Shown here: positions 1 to 6,887 of the stretch, in pieces | Layout of the letters: each line of letters begins with the position of its first letter | Position numbering within the stretch: the first letter of the stretch is position 1 | Assembly: GCA_008017145.1 (NCBI GenBank) | Contig: SSGY01000091.1 | Location: 1-6,983, forward strand | Reading direction: 5' to 3' | Length of the DNA: 6,983 nt | From: Neisseriales bacterium | Lineage (GTDB): Bacteria; Pseudomonadota; Gammaproteobacteria; Burkholderiales; UBA11063 | The notes under the pieces: model-generated | What the model was told of the DNA's origin: nothing | Database searches by the model: none | The model's input: the letters and a program-made list of their open reading frames with translations, nothing else | Position numbers and translations under genes: made by a program

Positions 1-797
1 GTGACAGTCACCGTGTAATTTTGCGTACTACCGTCGGCAGCATGAACAGTATAGGTCACGGGATTCGTAAAATCATTCGGTGTAACACCACTTGTTTGCA
101 GTGCAGTATCTACCGTTACACTTTCCCCAGTCGTGATAAAGCTTGCGGTGAGCGCAGTTTTATTTGTACCATACGGCATTGTTACAGTTATCGTCTTATC
201 AACCTGATTGATCGCGCCCATCGTCCCATCTAGCGAAAACTGAATTAGCTCTTTAGCATCATTGAGTGCAGTAGTTACATGCACCGTATAGTCCTGCGTA
301 CTACCATCTGCTGCATGTACCGTATAAATCAGATCCCCCGTAAAATTATTTGCCGTGACACCACTAACTTGTGGCGTAGAACCAATCATTACATTTTGAC
401 CAGTAGTGGTAAATGTTGCAACTAAAGATGATAGATCAGTTCCATAAGGCATAATTACCGAAATCGTCGTATCGGTAATAGTTCCTGCAGTTCCATTAAG
501 AGAAAAAGCGGTAATTGCTTTAGCACTACTTGAAGCAACACTTACAGTTACGGTATAGTCCTGAGTAGAACCATCCGCAGCGTGAACCGTATATTTCACA
601 GGACTGGTGAAATTATTTGCAGTCACACCATTTGTTTGCGTTACACTCCCGACGCTCACCGCAACACCAGTCGTAATATAGGTTGCCACCAAAGCGCTAG
701 GATTAGTATCAGATGGCATAGTAACCGCAATATTATTGCCGATAATAGTACCTGCAGTACCATTTAAAGAAAACGACGTAATTGCTTTAGTTGACGG
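1..797 (-). repeat. Three tandem DUF5018-like repeats of about 89 residues
   Basis: The repeats span roughly 543-797, 273-530 and 1-263 on the minus strand. The protein motif YTVHAADGSTQ ends all three, and the first two both open with the peptide FSLNGTAGTI. The DNA of the units differs at many third codon positions, so the copies look old and kept by protein selection rather than recently amplified. The last unit reaches the window edge, so more may follow. Confidence 0.85.
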
Positions 798-1298
798 AAG
801 TATTGAACCACTGACCAAAACGGTAATCGGACTAAGCTCGGTAGGGTTCCCATTTGATGAACTTGCCGTAGGCGTAACATTATAAGTACCCGGATAAGTG
901 CTACTTGACACCGCAATACTAACCTGACATGAACTAGGGTAACCACTGCCAGCGGTTCCGATCACACACGGATTAGGCGTAACTGAAATTCCATTACTTT
1001 CCACTGCATATTGATTGGCGCTGGCAAGGCGTTTTGCTTGCAATTTGCTGCTAACAAAATTTACCGTGTAGCTTTCATTCGCTGAACCACCAACTAAATA
1101 AATCGTCGCGGTAGTCGGTGTACTCTCGGTAACTGGTAGGTTATTGTTAGATAAGTATACCGCCGAACCATTCGGTAAAGTACCAATTTGAACTGGGTTA
1201 GCCGAATTATCGTTATCGTTAGGCGCACAATTACCACCTGAGCTACAACCCGCCAGAAACGACACTAGCAAAGCAAAAAAAATCAATAATTTTTTCAT
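1..1298 (-). CDS. Lipoprotein with tandem DUF5018-like Ig-fold repeats, 3' end outside the window
   Basis: The frame is open from an ATG at 1296-1298 to the left edge, giving 432 full codons with no stop, so the C terminus is missing. Residues 1-18 (MKKLLIFFALLVSFLAGC) form a textbook lipoprotein signal peptide: KK, a hydrophobic core, then the lipobox LAGC with Cys18 as the predicted lipidation site. A second cysteine follows at Cys24 (CSSGGNC). Residues about 18-165 are a Thr/Ser/Asn-rich module that resembles the same region of the gene at 1492-3534. Residues 168-252, 257-342 and 346-433 are three repeats with the landmarks ITxFSLNGTxGTI, VxMPYGT, L-V-A-T-F-x-T-T-G, GVTxNxFT and YTVHAADGSTQxYTV, which I recognise as the DUF5018 type of bacterial Ig-like repeat. 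The protein is probably surface-exposed and non-enzymatic. The start is supported by the signal peptide and by AGAGGT six bases upstream. The ligand is unknown. Confidence 0.88.
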   Translation of the reverse strand, partial: MKKLLIFFALLVSFLAGCSSGGNCAPNDNDNSANPVQIGTLPNGSAVYLSNNNLPVTESTPTTATIYLVGGSANESYTVNFVSSKLQAKRLASANQYAVESNGISVTPNPCVIGTAGSGYPSSCQVSIAVSSSTYPGTYNVTPTASSSNGNPTELSPITVLVSGSILPSTKAITSFSLNGTAGTIIGNNIAVTMPSDTNPSALVATYITTGVAVSVGSVTQTNGVTANNFTSPVKYTVHAADGSTQDYTVTVSVASSSAKAITAFSLNGTAGTITDTTISVIMPYGTDLSSLVATFTTTGQNVMIGSTPQVSGVTANNFTGDLIYTVHAADGSTQDYTVHVTTALNDAKELIQFSLDGTMGAINQVDKTITVTMPYGTNKTALTASFITTGESVTVDTALQTSGVTPNDFTNPVTYTVHAADGSTQNYTVTV

Positions 1299-1303
1299 TA
1301 AAG

Positions 1304-1309
1304 ACCTCT
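1304..1309 (-). promoter_or_regulatory. Ribosome binding site of the DUF5018-repeat lipoprotein gene
   Basis: The minus strand reads AGAGGT, a good Shine-Dalgarno match, with GAGG six bases before the ATG at 1298. It supports that start, which is also the one that gives a complete lipoprotein signal peptide. Confidence 0.75.
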
Positions 1310-1330
1310 AAAAAATAAATTAAAAACCAG

Positions 1331-1387
1331 ATTATCATCAAACGCAACAACTTGATCTCTACAGATTGCAATAAAATTAATTGATCG
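1331..1387 (-). promoter_or_regulatory. Conserved upstream block, copy A
   Basis: This AT-rich stretch lies 33-89 bases upstream of the ATG at 1298. By eye it matches positions 3597-3654 at about 41 of 58 aligned positions with one gap. The best-kept parts are, on the plus strand, CATCAAA, a CAACAA segment and ATAAAAT. Its location suggests a promoter or operator inherited with the gene. I do not see a convincing -35/-10 pair in this copy. Confidence 0.45.
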
Positions 1388-1433
1388 ATACTGTAAAAAT
1401 GTTTAAACCGTACACCCACGCACCAATAATGAC

Positions 1434-1466
1434 AAAGCTCCGGTAGCAAATGACTGCTACCAGAGC
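1434..1466 (-). terminator. Hairpin terminator of the SBBP-propeller lipoprotein gene
   Basis: The arms are 1437-1448 and 1455-1466, with a six-base loop (GTCATT on the minus strand). Reading the minus strand, GCTCTGGTAGCA pairs with TGCTACCGGAGC over 12 positions, with one G-U wobble and no mismatch. On the plus strand the same position is an A-C mismatch, so the structure suits minus-strand RNA. It begins 25 bases after the TAA at 1492. The trailing T tract is short (TTTG), so termination may be incomplete. A nearly identical hairpin lies at 3713-3740. Confidence 0.7.
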
Positions 1467-1491
1467 GTTTATTTAACCCACCACCAAACAG

Positions 1492-3534
1492 TTAGTGAGA
1501 TAAATTTGGGGTTTTATTAACAAACATATCACTTATGCCAGTTTCAGTATTACCCGCGATACCAACTGTGGTACTACCTGTTATATAGCTAGTGCCATAA
1601 CTATCAACACCAATTCCAGCACCGGCCGTATATCCTCCAGCTGCACCAACTTGGGTTGTCCACACTAATGTACCAGAGGCATCATATTTGGCAATGAAAT
1701 AGTCAGTCATCCCAGACTGAGTTAATCCTACTGCCAAGCTGCTTGTTGTCATACCAGTAATATAGCTATTATTATTGCTATCAACGTTAATACCGAAACC
1801 ATACGCACTACTGAGAGCTGCAGAACCAGCAGTTTGTTTAGCCCATTTTAAATTACCATCACTATCATATTTAGCCACAAAATAATCGGTACTGCCAATC
1901 TGGGTTTGCCCAGAGATGCTGCCAGTAGTAGAGCCAGTAATATAACTATTACCGCTGCTATCGCTACTGATGCCGTACCCATTGGTCTGCGTACTTGAAC
2001 TACCGCCAACTTGCTTAGTCCATTGTAAATTCCCATTGGTATCATATTTAGCGATGAAATAATCACCAAAACCCATCTCAACTTGTCCAGATATGCCGAC
2101 ATTGGTGATTCCGGTAATGTAACTATTGCCATTAGCATCAACACTAATCCCTTTCCCTTCGGTGACATCATTATTTATGTCACTACCACCGACCTGTTTA
2201 ATCCAAACTTGATTACCACTGCTATCGTACTTGGCAATAAAGTAATCTTCTGCACCATGTTGCGTTTGACCACTAAATGCTTTCGTAGTATAACCCGTGA
2301 TGTAAGCATTGCTGCTACTATCCATGCTCACACCCAAAGCAACGGAATCTCCACCACTAACCCCGGCTTGTTTAACCCACGCGAGAGTTCCTGAACTATC
2401 ATATTTGGCAATAAAAAAATCAATACGTCCAGTTTGAGCACCAGTAATAGCATGATTAGTATCACCAACCACATAACTATTGCCAAGACTATCGGTAGTT
2501 ATGCTCCTGCCATAAGTTTGTCCACCATAAACACCGCCAACTCTAGACCATACTACCGTACCAGCGTTATCAAATTTCAAAATAAAATAATTGCGCGCTG
2601 AAGAGCCACCATCACCAGGTGAAGCTCCCGTAACATAACTATTCCCAGCGGCATCTAAACTAATTCCATAACCAGTTACAGACTTATTGGTCACACCAGA
2701 TTGTCTTGTCCAACCAGTGGTAACCGTTACGCTTATCGCTTGTGAAGTCGCTATCGTATAACCTGTGGCTGTAGCGCTAAAGGTTGTTGTACCTGCAGCT
2801 ACACCTGTCAAAGTCACTGTACAAGAATTGCTCGCGGTAGTTAACGCGCAACTAGCTGGCGATACCGTCATTACGGCAGTATCATTGCTGGCAACTGCTA
2901 CATTCACGGGTACCGTTATTCCTGAGCTGTTTTCTATGCTCACTAACGCCGTGGTTGTTCCTCCAGCTGCAATGTTTGACTCAGCAACGGTGTGAATAAC
3001 TAAAGTTCCAATTTGTGGTGAAGATCCACTGGTCACAACTACCGTTATCACACCAATTTGTTCTTTGGGTTGCGTAACTCCGCCATTAGTATAAGTTGCA
3101 TATAAATTCAACTTATAGGTTCCCGCGGTTAGACCACTACGCACAGTAACGTTTAATTGTGAAGAGCTTTCTGCGCTAGTTCCTGTTACAACTAGACTTT
3201 CTGGATTAAAGCTACCACACAGCGCACAAGTGCTGGTTAAACCGTGACTAAGTGGTGTAGTGTTAAGTCCACTTTCTTGCGTGCTCAAATTTACGATAGT
3301 TAAACCACTACCACCTTTTAAAACATAAGTAGCGGTAGTACTTTCTCCCGAAGTCACATTCAAACTGGTCGTGCCAAACAATTGACTACCATTCGGAAAA
3401 GTATGCAGACCAACAACCGTGCCATTACTTGGCACACAGTTGCCTGAGCCGTTACAACTCGCCACAACCACGGCAAGCAGCAATAATGCTAGCCAGCGCA
3501 AGGATTGTAGGAATCGGTTTCGTGAAATTTGCAT
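1492..3534 (-). CDS. Lipoprotein with Ig-like domain and seven-bladed SBBP beta-propeller
   Basis: This is a complete 680-residue gene. Residues 1-27 are a lipoprotein signal peptide: Arg-rich start, hydrophobic core LALLLLAVVVASC and lipobox VASC, with Cys27 as the predicted lipidation site. A second cysteine, Cys33 (CNGSGNC), matches the spacing in the lipoprotein at 1-1298. Residues about 27-170 are the shared N-terminal module; about 175-272 form a bacterial Ig-like domain with a Cys229/Cys238 pair. Residues 275-680 hold SBBP repeats of about 58 residues, each with G-x-G-I-x-x-D-x-x-G-N-S-Y-I-T-G, D-Y-F-I-A-K-Y-D and W-x-K-Q-V-G strands. SBBP repeats are predicted to fold as beta-propellers. 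I see no catalytic motif. An outer-membrane or surface binding protein is likely, with unknown ligand. AAAGGT six bases before the ATG supports the start, and a hairpin follows the stop. Confidence 0.92.
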   Translation of the reverse strand: MQISRNRFLQSLRWLALLLLAVVVASCNGSGNCVPSNGTVVGLHTFPNGSQLFGTTSLNVTSGESTTATYVLKGGSGLTIVNLSTQESGLNTTPLSHGLTSTCALCGSFNPESLVVTGTSAESSSQLNVTVRSGLTAGTYKLNLYATYTNGGVTQPKEQIGVITVVVTSGSSPQIGTLVIHTVAESNIAAGGTTTALVSIENSSGITVPVNVAVASNDTAVMTVSPASCALTTASNSCTVTLTGVAAGTTTFSATATGYTIATSQAISVTVTTGWTRQSGVTNKSVTGYGISLDAAGNSYVTGASPGDGGSSARNYFILKFDNAGTVVWSRVGGVYGGQTYGRSITTDSLGNSYVVGDTNHAITGAQTGRIDFFIAKYDSSGTLAWVKQAGVSGGDSVALGVSMDSSSNAYITGYTTKAFSGQTQHGAEDYFIAKYDSSGNQVWIKQVGGSDINNDVTEGKGISVDANGNSYITGITNVGISGQVEMGFGDYFIAKYDTNGNLQWTKQVGGSSSTQTNGYGISSDSSGNSYITGSTTGSISGQTQIGSTDYFVAKYDSDGNLKWAKQTAGSAALSSAYGFGINVDSNNNSYITGMTTSSLAVGLTQSGMTDYFIAKYDASGTLVWTTQVGAAGGYTAGAGIGVDSYGTSYITGSTTVGIAGNTETGISDMFVNKTPNLSH
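1495..2712 (-). repeat. Seven SBBP blade repeats encoded in tandem
   Basis: N-S-Y-I-T-G-type strands start near residues 298, 352, 408, 470, 529, 589 and 648. Y-F-I-A-K-Y-D-type strands lie near 316, 373, 431, 491, 551, 612 and 669. W-x-K-Q-type strands lie near 275, 329, 386, 444, 505, 564 and 625. That gives seven of each. The last unit ends in FVNKT and lacks its own W strand, while an extra W strand precedes the first unit. Confidence 0.85.
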
Positions 3535-3540
3535 AATCAG

Positions 3541-3548
3541 ACCTTTCT
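3541..3548 (-). promoter_or_regulatory. Ribosome binding site of the SBBP-propeller gene
   Basis: The minus strand reads AGAAAGGT, ending six bases before the ATG at 3534. The surrounding bases resemble those before the ATG at 1298 (a GAGGTCT or AAGGTCT core at the same distance), consistent with common ancestry of the two 5' regions. Confidence 0.75.
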
Positions 3549-3596
3549 AAACTAAATATAACACTCGTTGTTAATCCATCATTTACACAAAAAATA

Positions 3597-3654
3597 ATTA
3601 ACCATCAAAGACAACAAGTTAAACCACATACATTATAATAAAATCAATTTATCC
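3597..3654 (-). promoter_or_regulatory. Conserved upstream block, copy B
   Basis: This stretch lies 63-120 bases upstream of the ATG at 3534 and aligns with 1331-1387. It contains the TATAAT of the putative promoter at 3632-3661. The match lies outside coding sequence, so it may be regulatory or simply a remnant of gene duplication. Confidence 0.45.
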
Positions 3655-3661
3655 GCCACAA
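3632..3661 (-). promoter_or_regulatory. Putative sigma-70-type promoter for the SBBP-propeller gene
   Basis: On the minus strand, TTGTGG (3656-3661) and a perfect TATAAT (3632-3637) are 18 bases apart, about 100 bases upstream of the ATG at 3534. The -10 is good and the -35 is weak. In AT-rich DNA such matches arise by chance, and the homologous block at 1331-1387 does not keep the TATAAT, so this remains tentative. Confidence 0.35.
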
Positions 3662-3708
3662 CCATAGCCGCCTCACACTTGATGCGATTCCACAGAAATA
3701 TAACGGAT

Positions 3709-3740
3709 AAAACTCTGGCAGCAAATGACTGCTACCAGAG
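3709..3740 (-). terminator. Rho-independent terminator of the Lcl_C/DUF1566 gene
   Basis: The arms are 3713-3723 and 3730-3740, with the loop GTCATT on the minus strand. CTCTGGTAGCA pairs with TGCTGCCAGAG over 11 positions with one G-U wobble, followed by TTTTATC. On the plus strand the wobble position is an A-C mismatch. The hairpin starts 15 bases after the TAA at 3756. Loop and arms are almost identical to the hairpin at 1437-1466, but the wobble sits at a different base pair. Confidence 0.8.
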
Positions 3741-3755
3741 CTTCAACAAAAATAG

Positions 3756-6743
3756 TTATGATCCGGCTGCCCCACCACCACGAACCGGTAAGACAGGATA
3801 TGGATTAGATTGTCCGTTGAAACTTGCCTCGCCAGTGCCCATGTTAATCAACCACCTGGTACTACTAGGAGTAGAAGCGAGAATCGTAGACGTCCAATAC
3901 ATAGCGTTTTGCACACCGCTAAAACCTTGATCGTTCAACCAATTTGATGCAATAGAATAATTAACTTGCCCGTAATTTATCAGTGAGCGCAACTCAGCAA
4001 AATTAGGTAAACGCCAGTCGCTATAACCACAGAGTTTAGTCGTAGCTGTATTCATTTTGGTCATCGCAGTCAATGCATTGTTCCAAGTAATTGAATTAAG
4101 AGTGGCATCAGTATTAGAATAATTTGGCTGGTTAATTAGGCTACCTCCGCTATCAGTAAAGCCAATAATTCCATTCTTTGGCCACATTAAACCAGTTTGG
4201 CTATCGGTAATACAATCTGCTTCAAGTAGCGTACCAGACTTAAAGCGTCCGCTAGCATTAGTACCAGCCGTACCTGCTTGCAATGCACCATCATCACCAG
4301 CGGCATACGAGGTTATTTGCCCTGTTTGTGGAATTTTTGCTGGCGCAGTGCTAGTTGCAGAATTGCCACGAACCGCCCATATAGGCGCTGTAGAACTTGT
4401 TTTGCCTTGCGTGGCTATTCTTCCATAACCTGTATTATTCAGCATAACCACCCATGCAGAACTGCCGCTCCCTGCCACCATAGTCGTAGATGACCAATAA
4501 GAAAAGTTACCCACGCCAGGAAATCCACTAGTATTTAACCAAGTATAAGGAACTATTTGCCCTAGATTTAGCATTGATACTAACTCATTGAGATTTGGTA
4601 AGCGCCAGTCTGTATAACCACAGTATCCACTGCCACTATTCAAACTTTCTACCGCTGCTAATGCTGGATAGGTGTTTGGAGTTACAGTGCCATCTTGCCA
4701 TTTATAGGTAGTAGTTGACGGGTTTTGTTGCCACATTAAGCCAGTCAAATTATCAGATTCAACCAATTGCCCGCTTGGACAAGCACTTCCATTAGCCGCG
4801 CTACCAGAAGTAAAACGCACTGGTGGAACCAAGTCAGTATAACCATTATATGCCCAGGCTACACCATAAGGAATATCGTAAGGACCTGATGCGTATCCAT
4901 AACCGTCTGAGCCAACCGGAGAATTGATACACGTAGCAGATAACGGGTAACACATGCTTGGTACTTGATTCATCTGTCCAGTTTGTGGTAGCGCGATTTG
5001 TACTACCGCTGGAGCTACTGCAATATCAAAATTTACGGATGATGGCGCTGGAGTTGCCGCTGGAGTAGGTGTTGTTGAATTACTGATAGTTATAGTATTG
5101 CCAGTTGCCGCAGCCGCACTAGCTCCAACGTTTACCGTAATGGTACAACTTCCCAAACCAGCACTGCTACTGATGGCACAATCATTATTGGTGAAAGTTA
5201 CATCACTCGCCGTAGTTGTCGCATGGATGGTTTGCGCTGTGATATTATAGCCACCAGTTAAAGTTGCCGTGATCGTGAAACTTTCACCCGGAGCTACACT
5301 AATGCTGGAGGACGGATTAGTTGTTATCGCAATGCCTGGTGCAGCAAAGACATTAGCATAGACAGTACCGCTGAGGTCTTGGGGTTGACCGCTAGGATTA
5401 TCTTGGTCGTTCCATGTTAGATGCACTTGGCTTAGATCCAGATTATTTATACCAGTTGCGGAAGTAGCTAAGCTAAAAGTTAGCATACAACTGGCTTGTG
5501 GCTCTAAGGTTGCCGGACAGTTATTGCTTTGACTCCACGCACCTAACGAGCCAGTTGTCACCGCAAAGCTAGTTGCAGGAACTGTTCCGTTGTTAGCTAA
5601 AGTATAGGTCACAGTTGGAGCAGTAGCATTTTGCTGAACTTGATAGGCGCTATTGCTACTTGTTCCATCACCACCGACAAAGCCACTCGAGTTTGTGAAT
5701 GCTTGCACAATGACTGCGCTTTGTGCCGTAGCCACCTGCCCGCTTAATGCTGAACTAGCCGTTATTGGAGTCGCACTGGTGTATGGCGTGTAGCTGACAT
5801 TGAGCGTGTCAGTTTTGGTTCCTGCAGGGACTGTGGATTCCACCGTGCCAAATTGAACGCTAAGGTTACAGCTTTCTCCTGCCGCTAAACTTGCTCCACA
5901 TTGTGGGGTGGTCGTCACGGTGTTAAAGAATGTGCCCGTTGCCACACTAGCAGTCATGCCAGTTGCTGTTATTTCTCCGCTGTTAGTGACGGTGAAAACA
6001 TTGCTGAGGCTATCCACTCCGTTATTTACTATCGTACCATAAGCATAAGGATTAGGCGTAATTAAGAGGCTAGCAGTCGATTGAGTCGTGCTATAGGTCA
6101 CTCCAACGGTGCTGGTTGATATTGCCACACCGCTTGCAATCAAATAGTTATAACTAACTACTATTTCATCTGAAGTCAATGAAGTCATCACGCTATTGGT
6201 GTAAATCAGGTTTACATTACAGCTTTCGCCAGCAGCTAAGCTAAATGGCGTTGCTCCACACGGATTGCTTATTCCAGTGTCAGACACACTAAAGTGATTT
6301 GGTAGTGTACTATACACAATATTTGATTCTAGATTATTGCCAGTATTTTTTATCGTAACCAAACTGCTCATAGTTGAGTGGGCCGTAGTTGAGCTAAAAT
6401 CAAAATTAGGGTTGCTACCACTGCTGATGCTTAATCCAGCGATGGCATCTGTGCCACTATAATTTATGGTAGCTGTACCATTACCAGTTGTAGTGCTGGT
6501 ACTATTATAGTTAGCGGTTACATTGGAGACACCTTTAATCGGCTGAACCACCGGGAATCTAACCGTATAGTTACAGCTGTCACCAGCTGCCAAGCTACTA
6601 CCACAAGTGGTACCGTCTGCAATCAAAGGACTAGCAGGAGTAAGCACCAGATTGGTGATAGCACCATTACCTGTATTAGTGTAAGTAATTTGTTGGCTGC
6701 TATAGTCAGGAGTCAGATTGAAGTAATTGGGTTGAATAGTCAA
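3756..6743 (-). CDS. Ig-like repeat protein with two C-terminal Lcl_C/DUF1566 domains, probably 5'-truncated
   Basis: From the TTG at 6743 this encodes 995 residues; the frame stays open to a TAG at 6771-6773. Residues about 1-575 hold five Ig-like (choice-of-anchor type) repeats, recognisable from T-N-T-G-like strands and cysteine pairs C47/C57, C162/C175, C282/C292, C409/C419 and C522/C533; the first three read C-G-x-x-x-L-A-A-G-E-S-C. A Thr/Pro/Ala linker lies near 556-570. Two Lcl_C/DUF1566 units follow, each with T-G-L-M-W, C-G-Y-x-D-W-R-L-P-N, Y-W-(S/T)-S-T and V-R-G (near 667-793 and 850-989). In Legionella Lcl this domain type is linked to glycosaminoglycan adhesion; here binding is only inferred. 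There is no signal peptide, although disulfide-type pairs imply export, and homology to the repeat begins before the TTG. The original 5' end is probably lost, so it may be a non-functional remnant. A terminator follows. Confidence 0.82.
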   Translation of the reverse strand: MTIQPNYFNLTPDYSSQQITYTNTGNGAITNLVLTPASPLIADGTTCGSSLAAGDSCNYTVRFPVVQPIKGVSNVTANYNSTSTTTGNGTATINYSGTDAIAGLSISSGSNPNFDFSSTTAHSTMSSLVTIKNTGNNLESNIVYSTLPNHFSVSDTGISNPCGATPFSLAAGESCNVNLIYTNSVMTSLTSDEIVVSYNYLIASGVAISTSTVGVTYSTTQSTASLLITPNPYAYGTIVNNGVDSLSNVFTVTNSGEITATGMTASVATGTFFNTVTTTPQCGASLAAGESCNLSVQFGTVESTVPAGTKTDTLNVSYTPYTSATPITASSALSGQVATAQSAVIVQAFTNSSGFVGGDGTSSNSAYQVQQNATAPTVTYTLANNGTVPATSFAVTTGSLGAWSQSNNCPATLEPQASCMLTFSLATSATGINNLDLSQVHLTWNDQDNPSGQPQDLSGTVYANVFAAPGIAITTNPSSSISVAPGESFTITATLTGGYNITAQTIHATTTASDVTFTNNDCAISSSAGLGSCTITVNVGASAAAATGNTITISNSTTPTPAATPAPSSVNFDIAVAPAVVQIALPQTGQMNQVPSMCYPLSATCINSPVGSDGYGYASGPYDIPYGVAWAYNGYTDLVPPVRFTSGSAANGSACPSGQLVESDNLTGLMWQQNPSTTTYKWQDGTVTPNTYPALAAVESLNSGSGYCGYTDWRLPNLNELVSMLNLGQIVPYTWLNTSGFPGVGNFSYWSSTTMVAGSGSSAWVVMLNNTGYGRIATQGKTSSTAPIWAVRGNSATSTAPAKIPQTGQITSYAAGDDGALQAGTAGTNASGRFKSGTLLEADCITDSQTGLMWPKNGIIGFTDSGGSLINQPNYSNTDATLNSITWNNALTAMTKMNTATTKLCGYSDWRLPNFAELRSLINYGQVNYSIASNWLNDQGFSGVQNAMYWTSTILASTPSSTRWLINMGTGEASFNGQSNPYPVLPVRGGGAAGS
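3777..4988 (-). repeat. Tandem pair of Lcl_C/DUF1566 domains
   Basis: Two units lie at about 4365-4988 and 3777-4337. Both open with a P-Q-T-G-Q segment (residues 586-590 and 805-809) and end in V-R-G. They share the C-G-Y-(T/S)-D-W-R-L-P-N core but differ widely elsewhere; the first carries an extra segment with C598 and C605 before T-G-L-M-W. The divergence points to an old duplication. Confidence 0.8.
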
Positions 6744-6827
6744 AATACCTTGGGTACTATTTAGTTGATGCTAAAAATCATATATCAATCTGATTTAATT
6801 TAATAATACGCTATCTTCATGGGCGAA

Positions 6828-6871
6828 ATATTGCAAGAAATGGTAAAGTAATGCTTTAAACCTTGCAATAT
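6828..6871. repeat. 10-bp perfect inverted repeat before the transposase start
   Basis: ATATTGCAAG at 6828-6837 is matched by its reverse complement CTTGCAATAT at 6862-6871, with 24 bases between. It lies 17 bases upstream of the transposase ATG. It could be a regulatory palindrome or a subterminal structure of the insertion sequence; with a loop this long and no T tract it is not a good terminator. Confidence 0.6.
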
Positions 6872-6887
6872 CAGCGAGCAAAAAAGC

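Noticed and set aside
582..767. Plus-strand open frame of 61 codons
   Set aside because: It lies antisense within the DUF5018-repeat gene, has no family resemblance and no ribosome binding site; the minus-strand frame is strongly protein-like.
1243..1449. Minus-strand open frame of 68 codons across the intergenic region
   Set aside because: It begins inside the terminator hairpin and runs out of frame into the signal peptide of the gene starting at 1298. It is a chance frame in AT-rich DNA.
1848..2394. Open frames on both strands inside the propeller gene
   Set aside because: They arise from the regular codon pattern of the SBBP repeats and overlap a clearly real reading frame.
1495..2712. 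Evenly spaced repeated motifs that could suggest a CRISPR or minisatellite array
   Set aside because: The period is about 175 bases, the copies are imperfect, and the conservation follows codons of the SBBP repeat. It is a coding repeat.
3679..3930. Plus-strand open frame of 83 codons
   Set aside because: It crosses the terminator hairpin and the antisense of the last Lcl_C/DUF1566 domain and has no recognisable domain.
6778..6823. Minus-strand ATG starting a short M-K-I-A-Y-Y peptide, considered as a displaced signal peptide for the Lcl_C/DUF1566 gene
   Set aside because: It stops after six codons, and no frame here encodes a hydrophobic core or lipobox.
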